From: Bacteroidota bacterium
GTDB taxonomy: Bacteria; Bacteroidota; Bacteroidia; Cytophagales; Cytophagaceae
Reading direction: 5' to 3'
Assembly (NCBI GenBank): GCA_023392125.1
Contig: JAEVZS010000007.1
Coordinates: 208,875 to 272,874 of the forward strand
DNA: 64,000 nucleotides
This document shows, piece by piece, positions 24,412 through 33,718 of this stretch. The translations under genes and the position numbers were made by a program. Each line of letters begins with the position of its first letter. The stretch's first letter is position 1. The notes beneath the pieces are model-generated. The model searched no databases. It was not told the origin of the DNA and worked only from the letters and a program-made list of their open reading frames with translations.

Positions 24412-25269
24412 TCAAAGGAAGGTTAGCAAAACAAAAAAAGAGATAAAACAAACAGATGAAATCTGGTTCAGCTGCATCGTTGAGTTCCAGTCAGCCCTGG
24501 ATTCATCACGTATAATCTCGAGTACCCATGTCATAAAGTAAATCAGAACAGGTGAAAGGAAAAGTACAAACAAAACGGCCGTCAAAAGTGAGTACCTGGA
24601 AATAAAATAAAAAATGAATCCACCGGTTCCGATCATAAAAACAACCGCTGTCCAGACAAAAGTACCCCTTATTCCAAGAATCCTGCTAAAAGTAAGATCT
24701 CCGCGTCGCGCATCCTCCTGATGCTGATAAATCTGAGTCATAGGGTAAGAGCCTAAAAGTAAAAAGGAGCACAATATGGCCGGGAATACTATGTCATATG
24801 AGAATATAGACGAAGAATACCCATTAAGCGCTACACTCGTCATCAGGTAAGTAAAAAATCCCTGGAAAAAAACTACTGTAAACAGCCCCGCTATCGGATA
24901 TTTTTTCAGACGAATTGCCGGATGGCTGTACGCTTTTGAGGCAAGTCCATATATTACGAGTAAAACAGCAAACTCGACATTCACCAAAAGGCCGGTCAGG
25001 ATAGCCATAAGGTCAAATATCAGTGCATATATAAATAACTGCTTGCTCACCGGTGGTGGCTGTTTCAGACCTCCAATACTTTCTTCGTCCTTGTCAAAGT
25101 AACTATTATAACCGTTGCTGGCAGGATAAAGAAATAAATGCAAGGCAATAAAAGTCAGAGCAAGAGTAGTCAGGTTATACCCTTTCGACTGGCTGAGGGC
25201 AAAACAGAAAAAAGGCATCAGATAAACCGAAAAAGGAATTCTGAGGTGTAGTAAAGTAGACTGATTCAT
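24412..25269 (-). CDS. UbiA-like prenyltransferase family membrane protein
   Basis: 285 residues with about eight to nine hydrophobic segments. The first conserved loop reads NGYNSYFDKDEESIGG, where classical UbiA has NDxxDxxxD; Asp at the second and fifth positions is lost but D-K-D follows. The second loop is YQHQEDARRGD. Both loops are therefore recognisable but altered. Members of the superfamily transfer prenyl groups onto aromatic rings in the membrane. It is divergent from the type III PKS gene over a 76-base shared spacer. The ATG at 25269 is preferred to a TTG five codons upstream. Confidence 0.78.
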   Translation of the reverse strand: MNQSTLLHLRIPFSVYLMPFFCFALSQSKGYNLTTLALTFIALHLFLYPASNGYNSYFDKDEESIGGLKQPPPVSKQLFIYALIFDLMAILTGLLVNVEFAVLLVIYGLASKAYSHPAIRLKKYPIAGLFTVVFFQGFFTYLMTSVALNGYSSSIFSYDIVFPAILCSFLLLGSYPMTQIYQHQEDARRGDLTFSRILGIRGTFVWTAVVFMIGTGGFIFYFISRYSLLTAVLFVLFLSPVLIYFMTWVLEIIRDESRADWNSTMQLNQISSVCFISFFVLLTFL

Positions 25270-25345
25270 ATGGTAGTAAAACAAGTACCATTTTTTTTTG
25301 TTAATTTGACACTTCCATCGCGGTTAAAAGGACACAGCGCAATTG

Positions 25346-26509
25346 ATGAATTCTTACATTATCTCCATAGGGACTGCCAATCCGGATTATTGCTTTGATC
25401 AGCTAAAATTAACTGATTTTATGGCCAATTCCATAAATATGGCAGGAAATGAGCGGATACGTCTTGACGCTTTGTACAGAGCTACCGGGATAAAAAGACG
25501 CTATTCTGTGCTTCCGGATTTTGGTCTCAAGGCCGGACAATATGTTTTCTTCCCGAACAATCCGGATCTGCAGTCTTTTCCGGGCACCGGGGCCCGAATG
25601 CAGATTTACAGAAAAGAGGCATTAAAACTGGCCTGCAAAGCTCTTGAGGATTGCTTCCGGCAGATTCCGGAAAACATAATACAGGGGATAACTCATGTCA
25701 TTACCGTCAGCTGCACCGGTATGTATGCCCCCGGACTTGATATAGAAATCGCGGAGTATCTTAATCTTCCCGGTACAACATCGCGCACTGCCATTAACTT
25801 CATGGGGTGCTACGCAGCATTCAACGCATTAAAAACAGCTGATGCTTTCTGCCGCTCCGATCCGGAGGCAACAGTGCTTATTGTAAGTGTTGAACTCTGT
25901 ACCATTCATTACCAGAACAGCTCAGAGTGGGACCACATTCTTTCAAATGCCATTTTTGGTGATGGAGCAGCTGCCTGTCTTATTACCAGCAGTCCGCTTA
26001 CTGATAAAGCATTTCAGCTACAAGGTTTTTTCTGTGATTTGGAACCCAAAGGCAAAGAAGAAATGACCTGGGGAATTGGTGATTTCGGCTTTGAGATGAC
26101 ACTTTCAAGCTATGTACCGGAACTCATCAAAGGAGGTATAAAACACCTGATAAAAAGACTGCTGCATACGTTTTCATCGGCCAATACCCAAATTGATTTA
26201 TATGCAATTCATCCCGGTGGTAAAAGGATTCTTGAGGTGATTGAGGAAGAGCTTTCTCTTGATAAAAAGCAGAATCATTATGCATACTCAGTTCTTGAAA
26301 ACTATGGGAATATGTCATCTGCTACCATTTTGTTTGTTCTTAAGGAGTTATTGAATGATCTAAGCGGACAAGATAATAGCAAGAATGTTTTAAGCGTGGC
26401 TTTTGGTCCCGGTCTGACGCTGGAGTCTATGCTCCTTAAACCGTGCATACGCAATAAGCCCGGTTATCCCATCGAATTCTTAATCAGCGAGTCTGTTGAA
26501 AAAGTTTAG
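25346..26509 (+). CDS. Type III polyketide synthase (chalcone/stilbene synthase family)
   Basis: 387 residues, full family length. It builds a polyketide from malonyl-CoA on a CoA starter without an acyl carrier protein and cyclises it, usually to a resorcinol or alpha-pyrone. The triad is intact: C155 in FMGCYAA, H289 in AIHPGGKRIL and N322 in YGNMSSATI; the C-terminal FGPGLTLE is the family signature. The starter unit cannot be read from sequence; bacterial homologues often take long acyl chains. It overlaps the methyltransferase gene by 14 bases, implying coupled translation. The ATG at 25346 is chosen over the TTG one codon upstream. Confidence 0.93.
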   Translation: MNSYIISIGTANPDYCFDQLKLTDFMANSINMAGNERIRLDALYRATGIKRRYSVLPDFGLKAGQYVFFPNNPDLQSFPGTGARMQIYRKEALKLACKALEDCFRQIPENIIQGITHVITVSCTGMYAPGLDIEIAEYLNLPGTTSRTAINFMGCYAAFNALKTADAFCRSDPEATVLIVSVELCTIHYQNSSEWDHILSNAIFGDGAAACLITSSPLTDKAFQLQGFFCDLEPKGKEEMTWGIGDFGFEMTLSSYVPELIKGGIKHLIKRLLHTFSSANTQIDLYAIHPGGKRILEVIEEELSLDKKQNHYAYSVLENYGNMSSATILFVLKELLNDLSGQDNSKNVLSVAFGPGLTLESMLLKPCIRNKPGYPIEFLISESVEKV

Positions 26510-27203
26510 CCGGCGATCAGATGCTCCTGAAATCATGGATGATCTCAATTTTGATGACCCTGTGATCTTTCAGACACTTAAGGAAATAGATATAATAAAC
26601 CGATATCTGGGCGGCAACAGAATAACATTGGACGCACTTAATAAAGTACTCAGACAGGTTAATTCTTATCAAGCTATAACGATCGGAGATCTTGGCTGCG
26701 GCAGCGGAGATTCTCTGAAACAGATTTCCGGGTTTCTGCGACATAGAAATCATTCTGCCAAACTTATCGGCCTGGACGCCAATCCTCATATCATAAGATA
26801 TGCAAAGGAAAATACTCCAGATAGTATGCTAATTGAATATAAAACAGTAAACATTTTAGCGGCTGAGTTCAGCAAATCCCGTTTCGATATAGCCACCGCC
26901 ACACTCTTTTTTCACCATTTTACGGATCAGCAATTAGTGGCCATTCTGAAAACTCTACGCCAACAGGTCCGGATTGCCATTATTATCAATGATCTTCACA
27001 GGCATTGGCTGGCATATTACTCCATAAAATGGCTCACCGGTGTGTTCTCAAAATCATATATGGTTCAATACGATGCGTGCCTTTCCGTTCTGAGAGCTTT
27101 CAGCAAGAAAGAACTTGAACGAATTATCAAGGCTGCGGGCTTCACTTCCTACTCAATTGAATGGAAATGGGCATTCCGTTTCCAGATAATACTTTGGTGC
27201 TAA
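26496..27203 (+). CDS. Class I SAM-dependent methyltransferase
   Basis: 235 residues. The SAM-binding glycine motif is DLGCGSGDS at 65-73, followed by GLDANPHII. It probably methylates the product of the overlapping type III PKS gene. The TTG at 26496 is used as start because the N-terminal FSRRSDAPEIMDDL segment resembles related proteins I recall, and because no ATG occurs until 26535; the ATG is the alternative. The stop is two bases from the stop of the convergent porU gene, leaving no room for a terminator. Confidence 0.85.
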   Translation: MKKFSRRSDAPEIMDDLNFDDPVIFQTLKEIDIINRYLGGNRITLDALNKVLRQVNSYQAITIGDLGCGSGDSLKQISGFLRHRNHSAKLIGLDANPHIIRYAKENTPDSMLIEYKTVNILAAEFSKSRFDIATATLFFHHFTDQQLVAILKTLRQQVRIAIIINDLHRHWLAYYSIKWLTGVFSKSYMVQYDACLSVLRAFSKKELERIIKAAGFTSYSIEWKWAFRFQIILWC

Positions 27204-27205
27204 GA

Positions 27206-30200
27206 CTATTTTACGACCAGCAAAAGGGTATATTGTTTCTGCTGATCCGGAACAGTAATCGTACATGCATAAACTCCCTGAGCTACTTTTTTACCCGATT
27301 CATCTCTTCCATCCCACATTAGCGGATTAGAAGAGGAAATCGCCATACCCATCATACCTTTTATCAGCCGGCCCTGCATATCGGATATTCTCACATCGGC
27401 AATTAATAAGCCTTCTGCCTCTCCCGGGCGTATATGGGTGACATTATCGAATGGATTGGGATAAGCATTGATTCTGACGAACTCCGCCATCTGAGGATGG
27501 AATATTCCTGTAACTTCATCATATACGACAAAATCTATGGAAGCTATACTTTGGTTATTATGTAAATCAGATACTCTTATCATGAGATTGTAGCTTCCTG
27601 ATTTCAATCCATAGAAGGGATAATTCACAACGCCTTTTCTATGATCTGTCAGATCCGGAACAAAATAATTAGTAAGAATAATTGTGCTGTCCTCATTCAG
27701 GTAACTCAAAATCGCATGATCAGGATCGGTTGTGGAAAGATTAATACCGGATTCATCAAATAATTCTGCAATCAGAACCGGTTTAGTCGATACTGTATCT
27801 CCATTCTTAAATGAAACCGAATCAAGATACATTGTAATCTCCGGCTCCGAGAAATCATTTTCTGCCTCAGGATTCATGCCGCCAGTCTGGTAATTAAGAT
27901 CTGCACCCAATGCATCACGACCATCATCCGAGACTGCATACATTCTGATCTTTGCAGATCCTATCGAGTCTGCCGCCTGAACAGGCAAAGTAAAGTCAAG
28001 CTCAAACTCTCCGTTTACAACTTGAGCCTGGCCGGAATACAATTCTCCGATACGCTCTGTAAATGACACAACCGGCTCTCCCTGTCCAAGTGTGGTTATT
28101 TTCTTTTCCTTATCAAATATCGTTATATGAACCTGGCCATTGAAATCACTCAGCAACCGGTCCTCTCTGTCATAAACCTCCCCTTTTAGCCGCATATTCG
28201 CTAAAGCCTTCAGAATATCCTGATCATTCCCTTCAAGGTCTGTAACCGATACAATTCTGACCTTATTAAGAGGTATATTCAGTCGAAGCGCCGGGTCTCC
28301 CAGGTACGTAAAATGCCGGTTCCTCATTCCGGAAAAGCTCTCATTTTTGGCAAGTCTGATAACTTCACCAATTGACATTTCCGGATTAAGAATATTTTTC
28401 ATCACATTCCTCACCATCAGATTGTTGGATGTAGCATAAGCAGCTCTTGTGCCTGAATAGATTCCGACTCCTCCGTAATCTTTAAACAAAAGAAATTCTC
28501 TCCCCAGAGAATATACTCCCGGCTTATCTGCCAGGGCAAACTCACAGGTTCCCGTTATAAAAAAAGCCAGCTTATTTTTGTTTTTCCATGTCAGCACTTT
28601 TTCCCGATCAACCATGCCGGTTGCAAGTCTTCGCGGCGCTCCGTGTCCTGTATAATTCACAATCAGAGCTCCTTCATTAACCACCCTTGTAAGCTCTCTT
28701 GTCAGGTCAACTGAGCTTTCTCCACTATCGTCTCTAACCTTCTTGTATCTGGCAAAATATAATTTATGTGCAGAAAATTCGGGATTATTTAAATCCAGAT
28801 TTCTTGCATACAGCTCAGCTTCATCCAGAAACAGGTTATTTTCACCATCATCCGCCATGAAAGCGATATTTGACCGCCAACGCCCCAGAAACTCAGGATT
28901 GGCAGAGTAGCTGATTACCTTATCCACACAAATCTCTGCTTCTTTCAGATTACTTACAGGAAAACGCCCGACTGCAATATCCATAGAGTGGTGATTGACA
29001 CGACTGCTTGTTTCCAGCCACTCCCCTTCATCATCTTCAAGAAAAGCGAAATAATCATCCGAAGCATAATTTGTCAGCGGAGCAAAAGACTCCCTGGACT
29101 GGTATATCGGGATATAGTTGACAGCATCTCCATCCCTTGATTTATAATCATGACTACCCAAACCAAACAGAGTGAGGTATTTTAAATCCTCTCCGTTATT
29201 ATAAAAATACCGGCACAGATCTCTGATCGCACTCAAATCACGTTTTCCGGATGAGAATTCATTATATACTTCATACGTTGTCAGAACATAGACGATATAA
29301 TTATTGTGACTTCGGTGAAAGTTGGCCAGCCGTTCCGCCTGAGATTTCAGGCCCGGAGCTGTAAAGATGACCATATCAGGAGAAGTAAGCCCCCTGATAT
29401 TCTGATTCACAACCTTATAATATTTATGTGGTTTTTTATACTCTCTGAAAGCAATAAACTCACTAACCTTTCCACCTTCTGTTGAAAAAACGGATTGTTC
29501 TTCATTAAAACTTACTACCACATTCTTTGGACTAAACGGATCAGTAACATCCCAGACATGGCTATTCTGAGCATTTGTCATCGAAAAAGTAAATGTGCCA
29601 TTCGCCTGAGTACCCGAAGACCTGAACGCAGTCTGCGGTTGTCTTCCAAGATCAAGAGTCCTTTCAAAAAAAAGCTCAATAAAATCAAGAAACCCTCCAT
29701 AGATGGCAGTAGGACTGGGAGACAATACTCCATTCTTATCATACTTCAATCTCAACGACAACACATTATCCGCAGCAGAACGCATAAGGCCATATTCTCT
29801 TACAACCCGATGCGTGACCGGAACATAGTAGTTATTGCTCAACACAACATTTGTAGAAAATTTAATTGTATCCACAAATTCCTGATCCAGATAAACATTC
29901 ATAAATGGTTTTGATTCCCGGGATTCAGAATTATATCTTGTTGACCGGCCTGCCACAGCGAGTTTCATTAAGATATTATTACCAACCATCCCACCTACAT
30001 TGAAGCGAAAAGTCTGATCAAGATTCGTATCAAAAGTCTCTCCAAGCCATACCCTGCCCGTCTCATTCACATTTATGAGATCTTTTTCGTAAAATACCCG
30101 CTCATCATAGGTAGTAAGAGGCATACCACTACCACTCCCTGCCGGAGAAATCTCATCCTTAACACGCTTACCATCCTCCTCTTTATTAACCAGTAGAAAA

Positions 30201-30619
30201 TAGTAAGAAGTATCTGAGTATATGTTGAAAACATGTTCATATTTACCCTGCACCATATTATTGGGCAGCCACACATGCGGCCCTTCTCCGTAAAAAACAA
30301 TTTTATCATTCTGGGAGAAAACGCCATCCTCTTCACCAATTACCCAGATTGCATTTTCTATAAGATCTTCCGGGCGGTCAGCCGAGTTGTTTTGAGGCAA
30401 CATAGCTCCACCATTGCCATATACCGCGATTTTTTTAGGGTCCACTGCAGTAGGGTTCACACCCATGGCCAGTAAATCATTGTAAGTAATGGAATAGATT
30501 CCGGACTCGGTAATAGCGATTTTATACCAGTCTCCTTTAGCAAGCACACTACCATTCTGCGCAAAACCTGCACGAAATAGCAAAAGAATGTATATCAGGA
30601 TAAAAGTAAATCTTCGCAT
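27206..30619 (-). CDS. porU: Type IX secretion system sortase PorU
   Basis: Gingipain-like cysteine peptidase on the outer membrane that removes the C-terminal signal of T9SS cargo and attaches the cargo to lipopolysaccharide. 1137 residues with a signal peptide (about 1-20). The peptidase core runs about 400-770, with H659 in YTGHGAPRR and C692 in TGTCEFALAD as catalytic pair. An immunoglobulin-like part follows, and the last 90 residues (YPNPFDNVT to the end) form a T9SS/FlgD-like C-terminal domain. Downstream porV, the usual partner gene, is not present here. Its presence implies gliding or T9SS-dependent secretion in this organism. Confidence 0.94.
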   Translation of the reverse strand: MRRFTFILIYILLLFRAGFAQNGSVLAKGDWYKIAITESGIYSITYNDLLAMGVNPTAVDPKKIAVYGNGGAMLPQNNSADRPEDLIENAIWVIGEEDGVFSQNDKIVFYGEGPHVWLPNNMVQGKYEHVFNIYSDTSYYFLLVNKEEDGKRVKDEISPAGSGSGMPLTTYDERVFYEKDLINVNETGRVWLGETFDTNLDQTFRFNVGGMVGNNILMKLAVAGRSTRYNSESRESKPFMNVYLDQEFVDTIKFSTNVVLSNNYYVPVTHRVVREYGLMRSAADNVLSLRLKYDKNGVLSPSPTAIYGGFLDFIELFFERTLDLGRQPQTAFRSSGTQANGTFTFSMTNAQNSHVWDVTDPFSPKNVVVSFNEEQSVFSTEGGKVSEFIAFREYKKPHKYYKVVNQNIRGLTSPDMVIFTAPGLKSQAERLANFHRSHNNYIVYVLTTYEVYNEFSSGKRDLSAIRDLCRYFYNNGEDLKYLTLFGLGSHDYKSRDGDAVNYIPIYQSRESFAPLTNYASDDYFAFLEDDEGEWLETSSRVNHHSMDIAVGRFPVSNLKEAEICVDKVISYSANPEFLGRWRSNIAFMADDGENNLFLDEAELYARNLDLNNPEFSAHKLYFARYKKVRDDSGESSVDLTRELTRVVNEGALIVNYTGHGAPRRLATGMVDREKVLTWKNKNKLAFFITGTCEFALADKPGVYSLGREFLLFKDYGGVGIYSGTRAAYATSNNLMVRNVMKNILNPEMSIGEVIRLAKNESFSGMRNRHFTYLGDPALRLNIPLNKVRIVSVTDLEGNDQDILKALANMRLKGEVYDREDRLLSDFNGQVHITIFDKEKKITTLGQGEPVVSFTERIGELYSGQAQVVNGEFELDFTLPVQAADSIGSAKIRMYAVSDDGRDALGADLNYQTGGMNPEAENDFSEPEITMYLDSVSFKNGDTVSTKPVLIAELFDESGINLSTTDPDHAILSYLNEDSTIILTNYFVPDLTDHRKGVVNYPFYGLKSGSYNLMIRVSDLHNNQSIASIDFVVYDEVTGIFHPQMAEFVRINAYPNPFDNVTHIRPGEAEGLLIADVRISDMQGRLIKGMMGMAISSSNPLMWDGRDESGKKVAQGVYACTITVPDQQKQYTLLLVVK

Positions 30620-30634
30620 ACTATTTTCTTGAAG

Positions 30635-30651
30635 AACGCATTTATTGCGTT
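30635..30651. repeat. Short inverted repeat upstream of porU
   Basis: AACGCA and TGCGTT are separated by five bases, 15 bases before the porU start. It could be a 5'-leader hairpin or the end of uvrA transcription; there is no clear T tract. Confidence 0.35.
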
Positions 30652-30734
30652 AAGCATATATTTTCCTATCTAATATCGATTAAATACCATTAAAACGATA
30701 ATTAGTAAACCCTCAAAGCAGATTTATATCAATT

Positions 30735-33593
30735 TTATGAGAATAATTCTTCCTTAAGAAATTGCCCGGTATAGCTTTTTTTATTATTGGCAATGTCTTC
30801 CGGAGTCCCGGATGCAATAAGCCGTCCCCCGCCATCTCCGCCTTCAGGTCCCATATCAACGACATAATCTGCGACTTTAATCATATCCATATTATGCTCA
30901 ATGATAAGAACTGTATTTCCCTTATCAACTAATTTATTCAGAACGAGAATCAATTGTCTGATATCCTCAAAATGAAGCCCGGTGGTCGGTTCATCCAGAA
31001 TATACATTGTTTTACCGGTATCTTTTCTGGAAAGCTCAGTAGCCAGCTTTACTCGCTGGGCTTCGCCGCCCGAGAGGGTTGTCGCATGCTGTCCAAGCGT
31101 AATGTACCCCAGACCAACATCCTTAAGTGTCTGAATTTTACGAACGATCTGAGGCTGATTTTCAAAAAAATCGCATGCCTGCTCAACAGTCATATCAAGA
31201 ACATCTGCAATAGATTTGCCTTTGAAGCGAACTTCAAGCGTCTCTCTGTTGTATCTTTTTCCTTTACATTCCTCACAATGCACATGGACATCCGGCAGAA
31301 AGTCCATTTCAATGGTTTTAAGCCCTGCCCCTTCACAAGCTTCGCAGCGCCCGCCTTTTACATTGAAAGAGAATCGTCCCGGCTTATAACCGCGAATCTT
31401 TGCTTCAGGGAGCTGGGTAAAAAGCGACCGGATGTCACTAAATACTCCGGTATATGTAGCAGGGTTTGATCTTGGGGTACGTCCGATAGGGGACTGGTCT
31501 ACTTCAATCACCTTATCCAGATTTTCAAGTCCTGAAACTTCCTTGTATGGTAAGGGTTCTTTGCGCGCCTTGAAAAAATGTTTATTCAGAATCGGAAAGA
31601 GTGTCTCATGAATGAGACTTGATTTGCCGCTACCTGACACTCCGGTTACACATATCATTTTGCCAAGTGGCAGGACCAGATCAACATTCTTCAGGTTATG
31701 CCCTGTTGCACCCAGCAGTTGAATCTGTTTTCCTGATCCCGGACGCTTTACTTTAGAAGTCTTAACAGTCAACTCTCCACGTAAATACCTGGCAGTAAGA
31801 GTGTCTTTTCTAGTAAAATCTGCAGGGCTGCCCGCTGCTACTACTGTACCTCCGTGACGCCCTGCTCCCGGACCAATATCCAGAATATAATCAGATGCCA
31901 GCATCATGTCTTTGTCATGTTCTACCACAAGAACCGTATTGCCAATATCACGGAGATTCTGAAGAGACTTAATGAGCTTCACATTATCCCGCTGATGCAA
32001 TCCGATACTTGGCTCATCCAGAATATATAAAACTCCGACAAGCTGGGTTCCGATTTGTGTTGCAAGTCTGATCCGCTGAGCTTCTCCGCCTGACAGAGTC
32101 CGTAAAGGACGGTTCAGGAAAAGATAATCAAGACCTACATCAAGCAGAAATCCAATCCTTTTTCTGATTTCTTTTAATATTTCGGTCGCTATAAGATTTT
32201 GTTTACCTGAAAGTCTTTTCTCGATATCCACCAGCCAGCCAGCCAGTGTGGAAATAGACATATTCGCGAGCTCAGAGACATTCTTATCATCGATTTTAAA
32301 ATGCAACGATTCCTTTTTCAGACGAGCTCCTTTACAAACAGGGCACTCTCTTACTTCTTTAAAATCCCGCAACCAGTTCTCTGTCTTTTCTGAATACTCC
32401 TGTTGTTTTTCAAGGTAAGTCACTATTCCTTCATAAATCTGTCCTGCGCTATATCCATTGGCCGTCATTGCTTCTACCGGCAGACCATAAAGTATTAACT
32501 TTAATACAGATTCCGGTATTTCAGCAATTGGGGTCGATAACGTCAGATCTGCTCTTTTCAGAATTGCCTCAATCTGCCGAAAAATCCATATATCTCTGTA
32601 TTCCCCAATAGGAAGGATTCCGCCTCTGCTTATACTTAGTGACTTATCCGGTATTATCCCTGACTCTGTCAGCTCTTCAATTTGCCCAAGTCCGTTACAT
32701 TCCGGACAGGCGCCATAGGGAGAGTTGAAGGAAAAAATATTGGGAGCAGGATCATCATACGCTATACCGGACTCCGGATCCATTAAATATTTCGAGAAAA
32801 ACATGGGGATATCAGCCTCTCCATCGGATAAATAAGGCAAAACAAGCATCGTACCCTTCCCATGATTCATAGCAATCTTTACTGCCGATGATAAACGGAA
32901 GCGCTCTTCTTCTCTCAGCAGCAGCCTATCCACTACAATATCAATATCATGAACCTTGTACCGGTCAAGCTGCATTTTAGGATCAATATCCAATATCTGC
33001 CCATCGACTCTGACCTTGGAAAAACCCTGCTTTCTTATCTGCACAAAAAGCTCTCTGTAATGCCCCTTACGGCCTTTTACTACCGGTGCAAGCACGGCAG
33101 CTTTCTTTCCCGAAAATGAGCTTATAAGATAGTTAATTATCTGGTCTTCGGACTGCCGTGCCATTTTTTTGCCGGTCACATAGGAAAACGCTTCTCCTGC
33201 CCTGGCATACAATAACCGGAGAAAATCATAAATTTCCGTTACTGTACCGACTGTAGATCTCGGATTACGTGAAGTTGTCTTTTGTTCAATGGAAATCACT
33301 GGACTTAAGCCATTGATCTTATCAACATCAGGCCTTTCCATGTTTCCCAGAAAAGACCGCGCATACGTCGAAAAGCTCTCCATATACCTCCGCTGCCCTT
33401 CTGCATAAATCGTATCAAATGCAAGCGAGGATTTTCCGCTTCCGCTTATTCCGGTAATTACAACCAGCTTATTTCTCGGGATAAAAACATCAATATTCTT
33501 CAGGTTATGCTCACGTGCCCCATAGACTTCAATCTGCTCGTCTCCTACAGGATCAAATACCTGCTGATTAGTGTTCGTTGTAGTATCTGCCAA
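30735..33593 (-). CDS. uvrA: UvrABC excinuclease subunit A
   Basis: DNA-damage recognition ATPase of nucleotide excision repair. 952 residues, full length. Two ABC ATPase halves have Walker A GISGSGKSSLAFDT and GVSGSGKSSLIHET, each with a LSGGEAQR signature. Zinc-binding cysteine clusters are visible (CPECNGLG, CPVCKGAR, CEACEGAG, CEECKGKR). No ATG exists between the upstream in-frame stop and the conserved IEVYGAREHNLKN block, so the start is TTG at 33593; an AGGAG motif nine bases upstream supports it. Confidence 0.96.
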   Translation of the reverse strand: MADTTTNTNQQVFDPVGDEQIEVYGAREHNLKNIDVFIPRNKLVVITGISGSGKSSLAFDTIYAEGQRRYMESFSTYARSFLGNMERPDVDKINGLSPVISIEQKTTSRNPRSTVGTVTEIYDFLRLLYARAGEAFSYVTGKKMARQSEDQIINYLISSFSGKKAAVLAPVVKGRKGHYRELFVQIRKQGFSKVRVDGQILDIDPKMQLDRYKVHDIDIVVDRLLLREEERFRLSSAVKIAMNHGKGTMLVLPYLSDGEADIPMFFSKYLMDPESGIAYDDPAPNIFSFNSPYGACPECNGLGQIEELTESGIIPDKSLSISRGGILPIGEYRDIWIFRQIEAILKRADLTLSTPIAEIPESVLKLILYGLPVEAMTANGYSAGQIYEGIVTYLEKQQEYSEKTENWLRDFKEVRECPVCKGARLKKESLHFKIDDKNVSELANMSISTLAGWLVDIEKRLSGKQNLIATEILKEIRKRIGFLLDVGLDYLFLNRPLRTLSGGEAQRIRLATQIGTQLVGVLYILDEPSIGLHQRDNVKLIKSLQNLRDIGNTVLVVEHDKDMMLASDYILDIGPGAGRHGGTVVAAGSPADFTRKDTLTARYLRGELTVKTSKVKRPGSGKQIQLLGATGHNLKNVDLVLPLGKMICVTGVSGSGKSSLIHETLFPILNKHFFKARKEPLPYKEVSGLENLDKVIEVDQSPIGRTPRSNPATYTGVFSDIRSLFTQLPEAKIRGYKPGRFSFNVKGGRCEACEGAGLKTIEMDFLPDVHVHCEECKGKRYNRETLEVRFKGKSIADVLDMTVEQACDFFENQPQIVRKIQTLKDVGLGYITLGQHATTLSGGEAQRVKLATELSRKDTGKTMYILDEPTTGLHFEDIRQLILVLNKLVDKGNTVLIIEHNMDMIKVADYVVDMGPEGGDGGGRLIASGTPEDIANNKKSYTGQFLKEELFS

Positions 33594-33602
33594 AACCTTA
33601 TT

Positions 33603-33607
33603 CTCCT
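33603..33607 (-). promoter_or_regulatory. Shine-Dalgarno site of uvrA
   Basis: AGGAG on the minus strand lies nine bases before the TTG start. Clear Shine-Dalgarno sites are unusual in Bacteroidota, and here it may compensate for the weak start codon. Confidence 0.55.
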
Positions 33608-33718
33608 GCTTTAAACAATAAAATTACAAGATATTGGCTCCGTATACCAGCATAAAGAAGACTTTTTACCTGAAAGCAGTTCTTTTATGAGCAGCTTTCA
33701 CTCTGTATCACAGCCAAA

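Noticed and set aside
23265..27203. Flexirubin or dialkylresorcinol cluster
   Set aside because: Those need ketosynthase, acyl-carrier-protein and DarB-type genes; the PKS here is type III.
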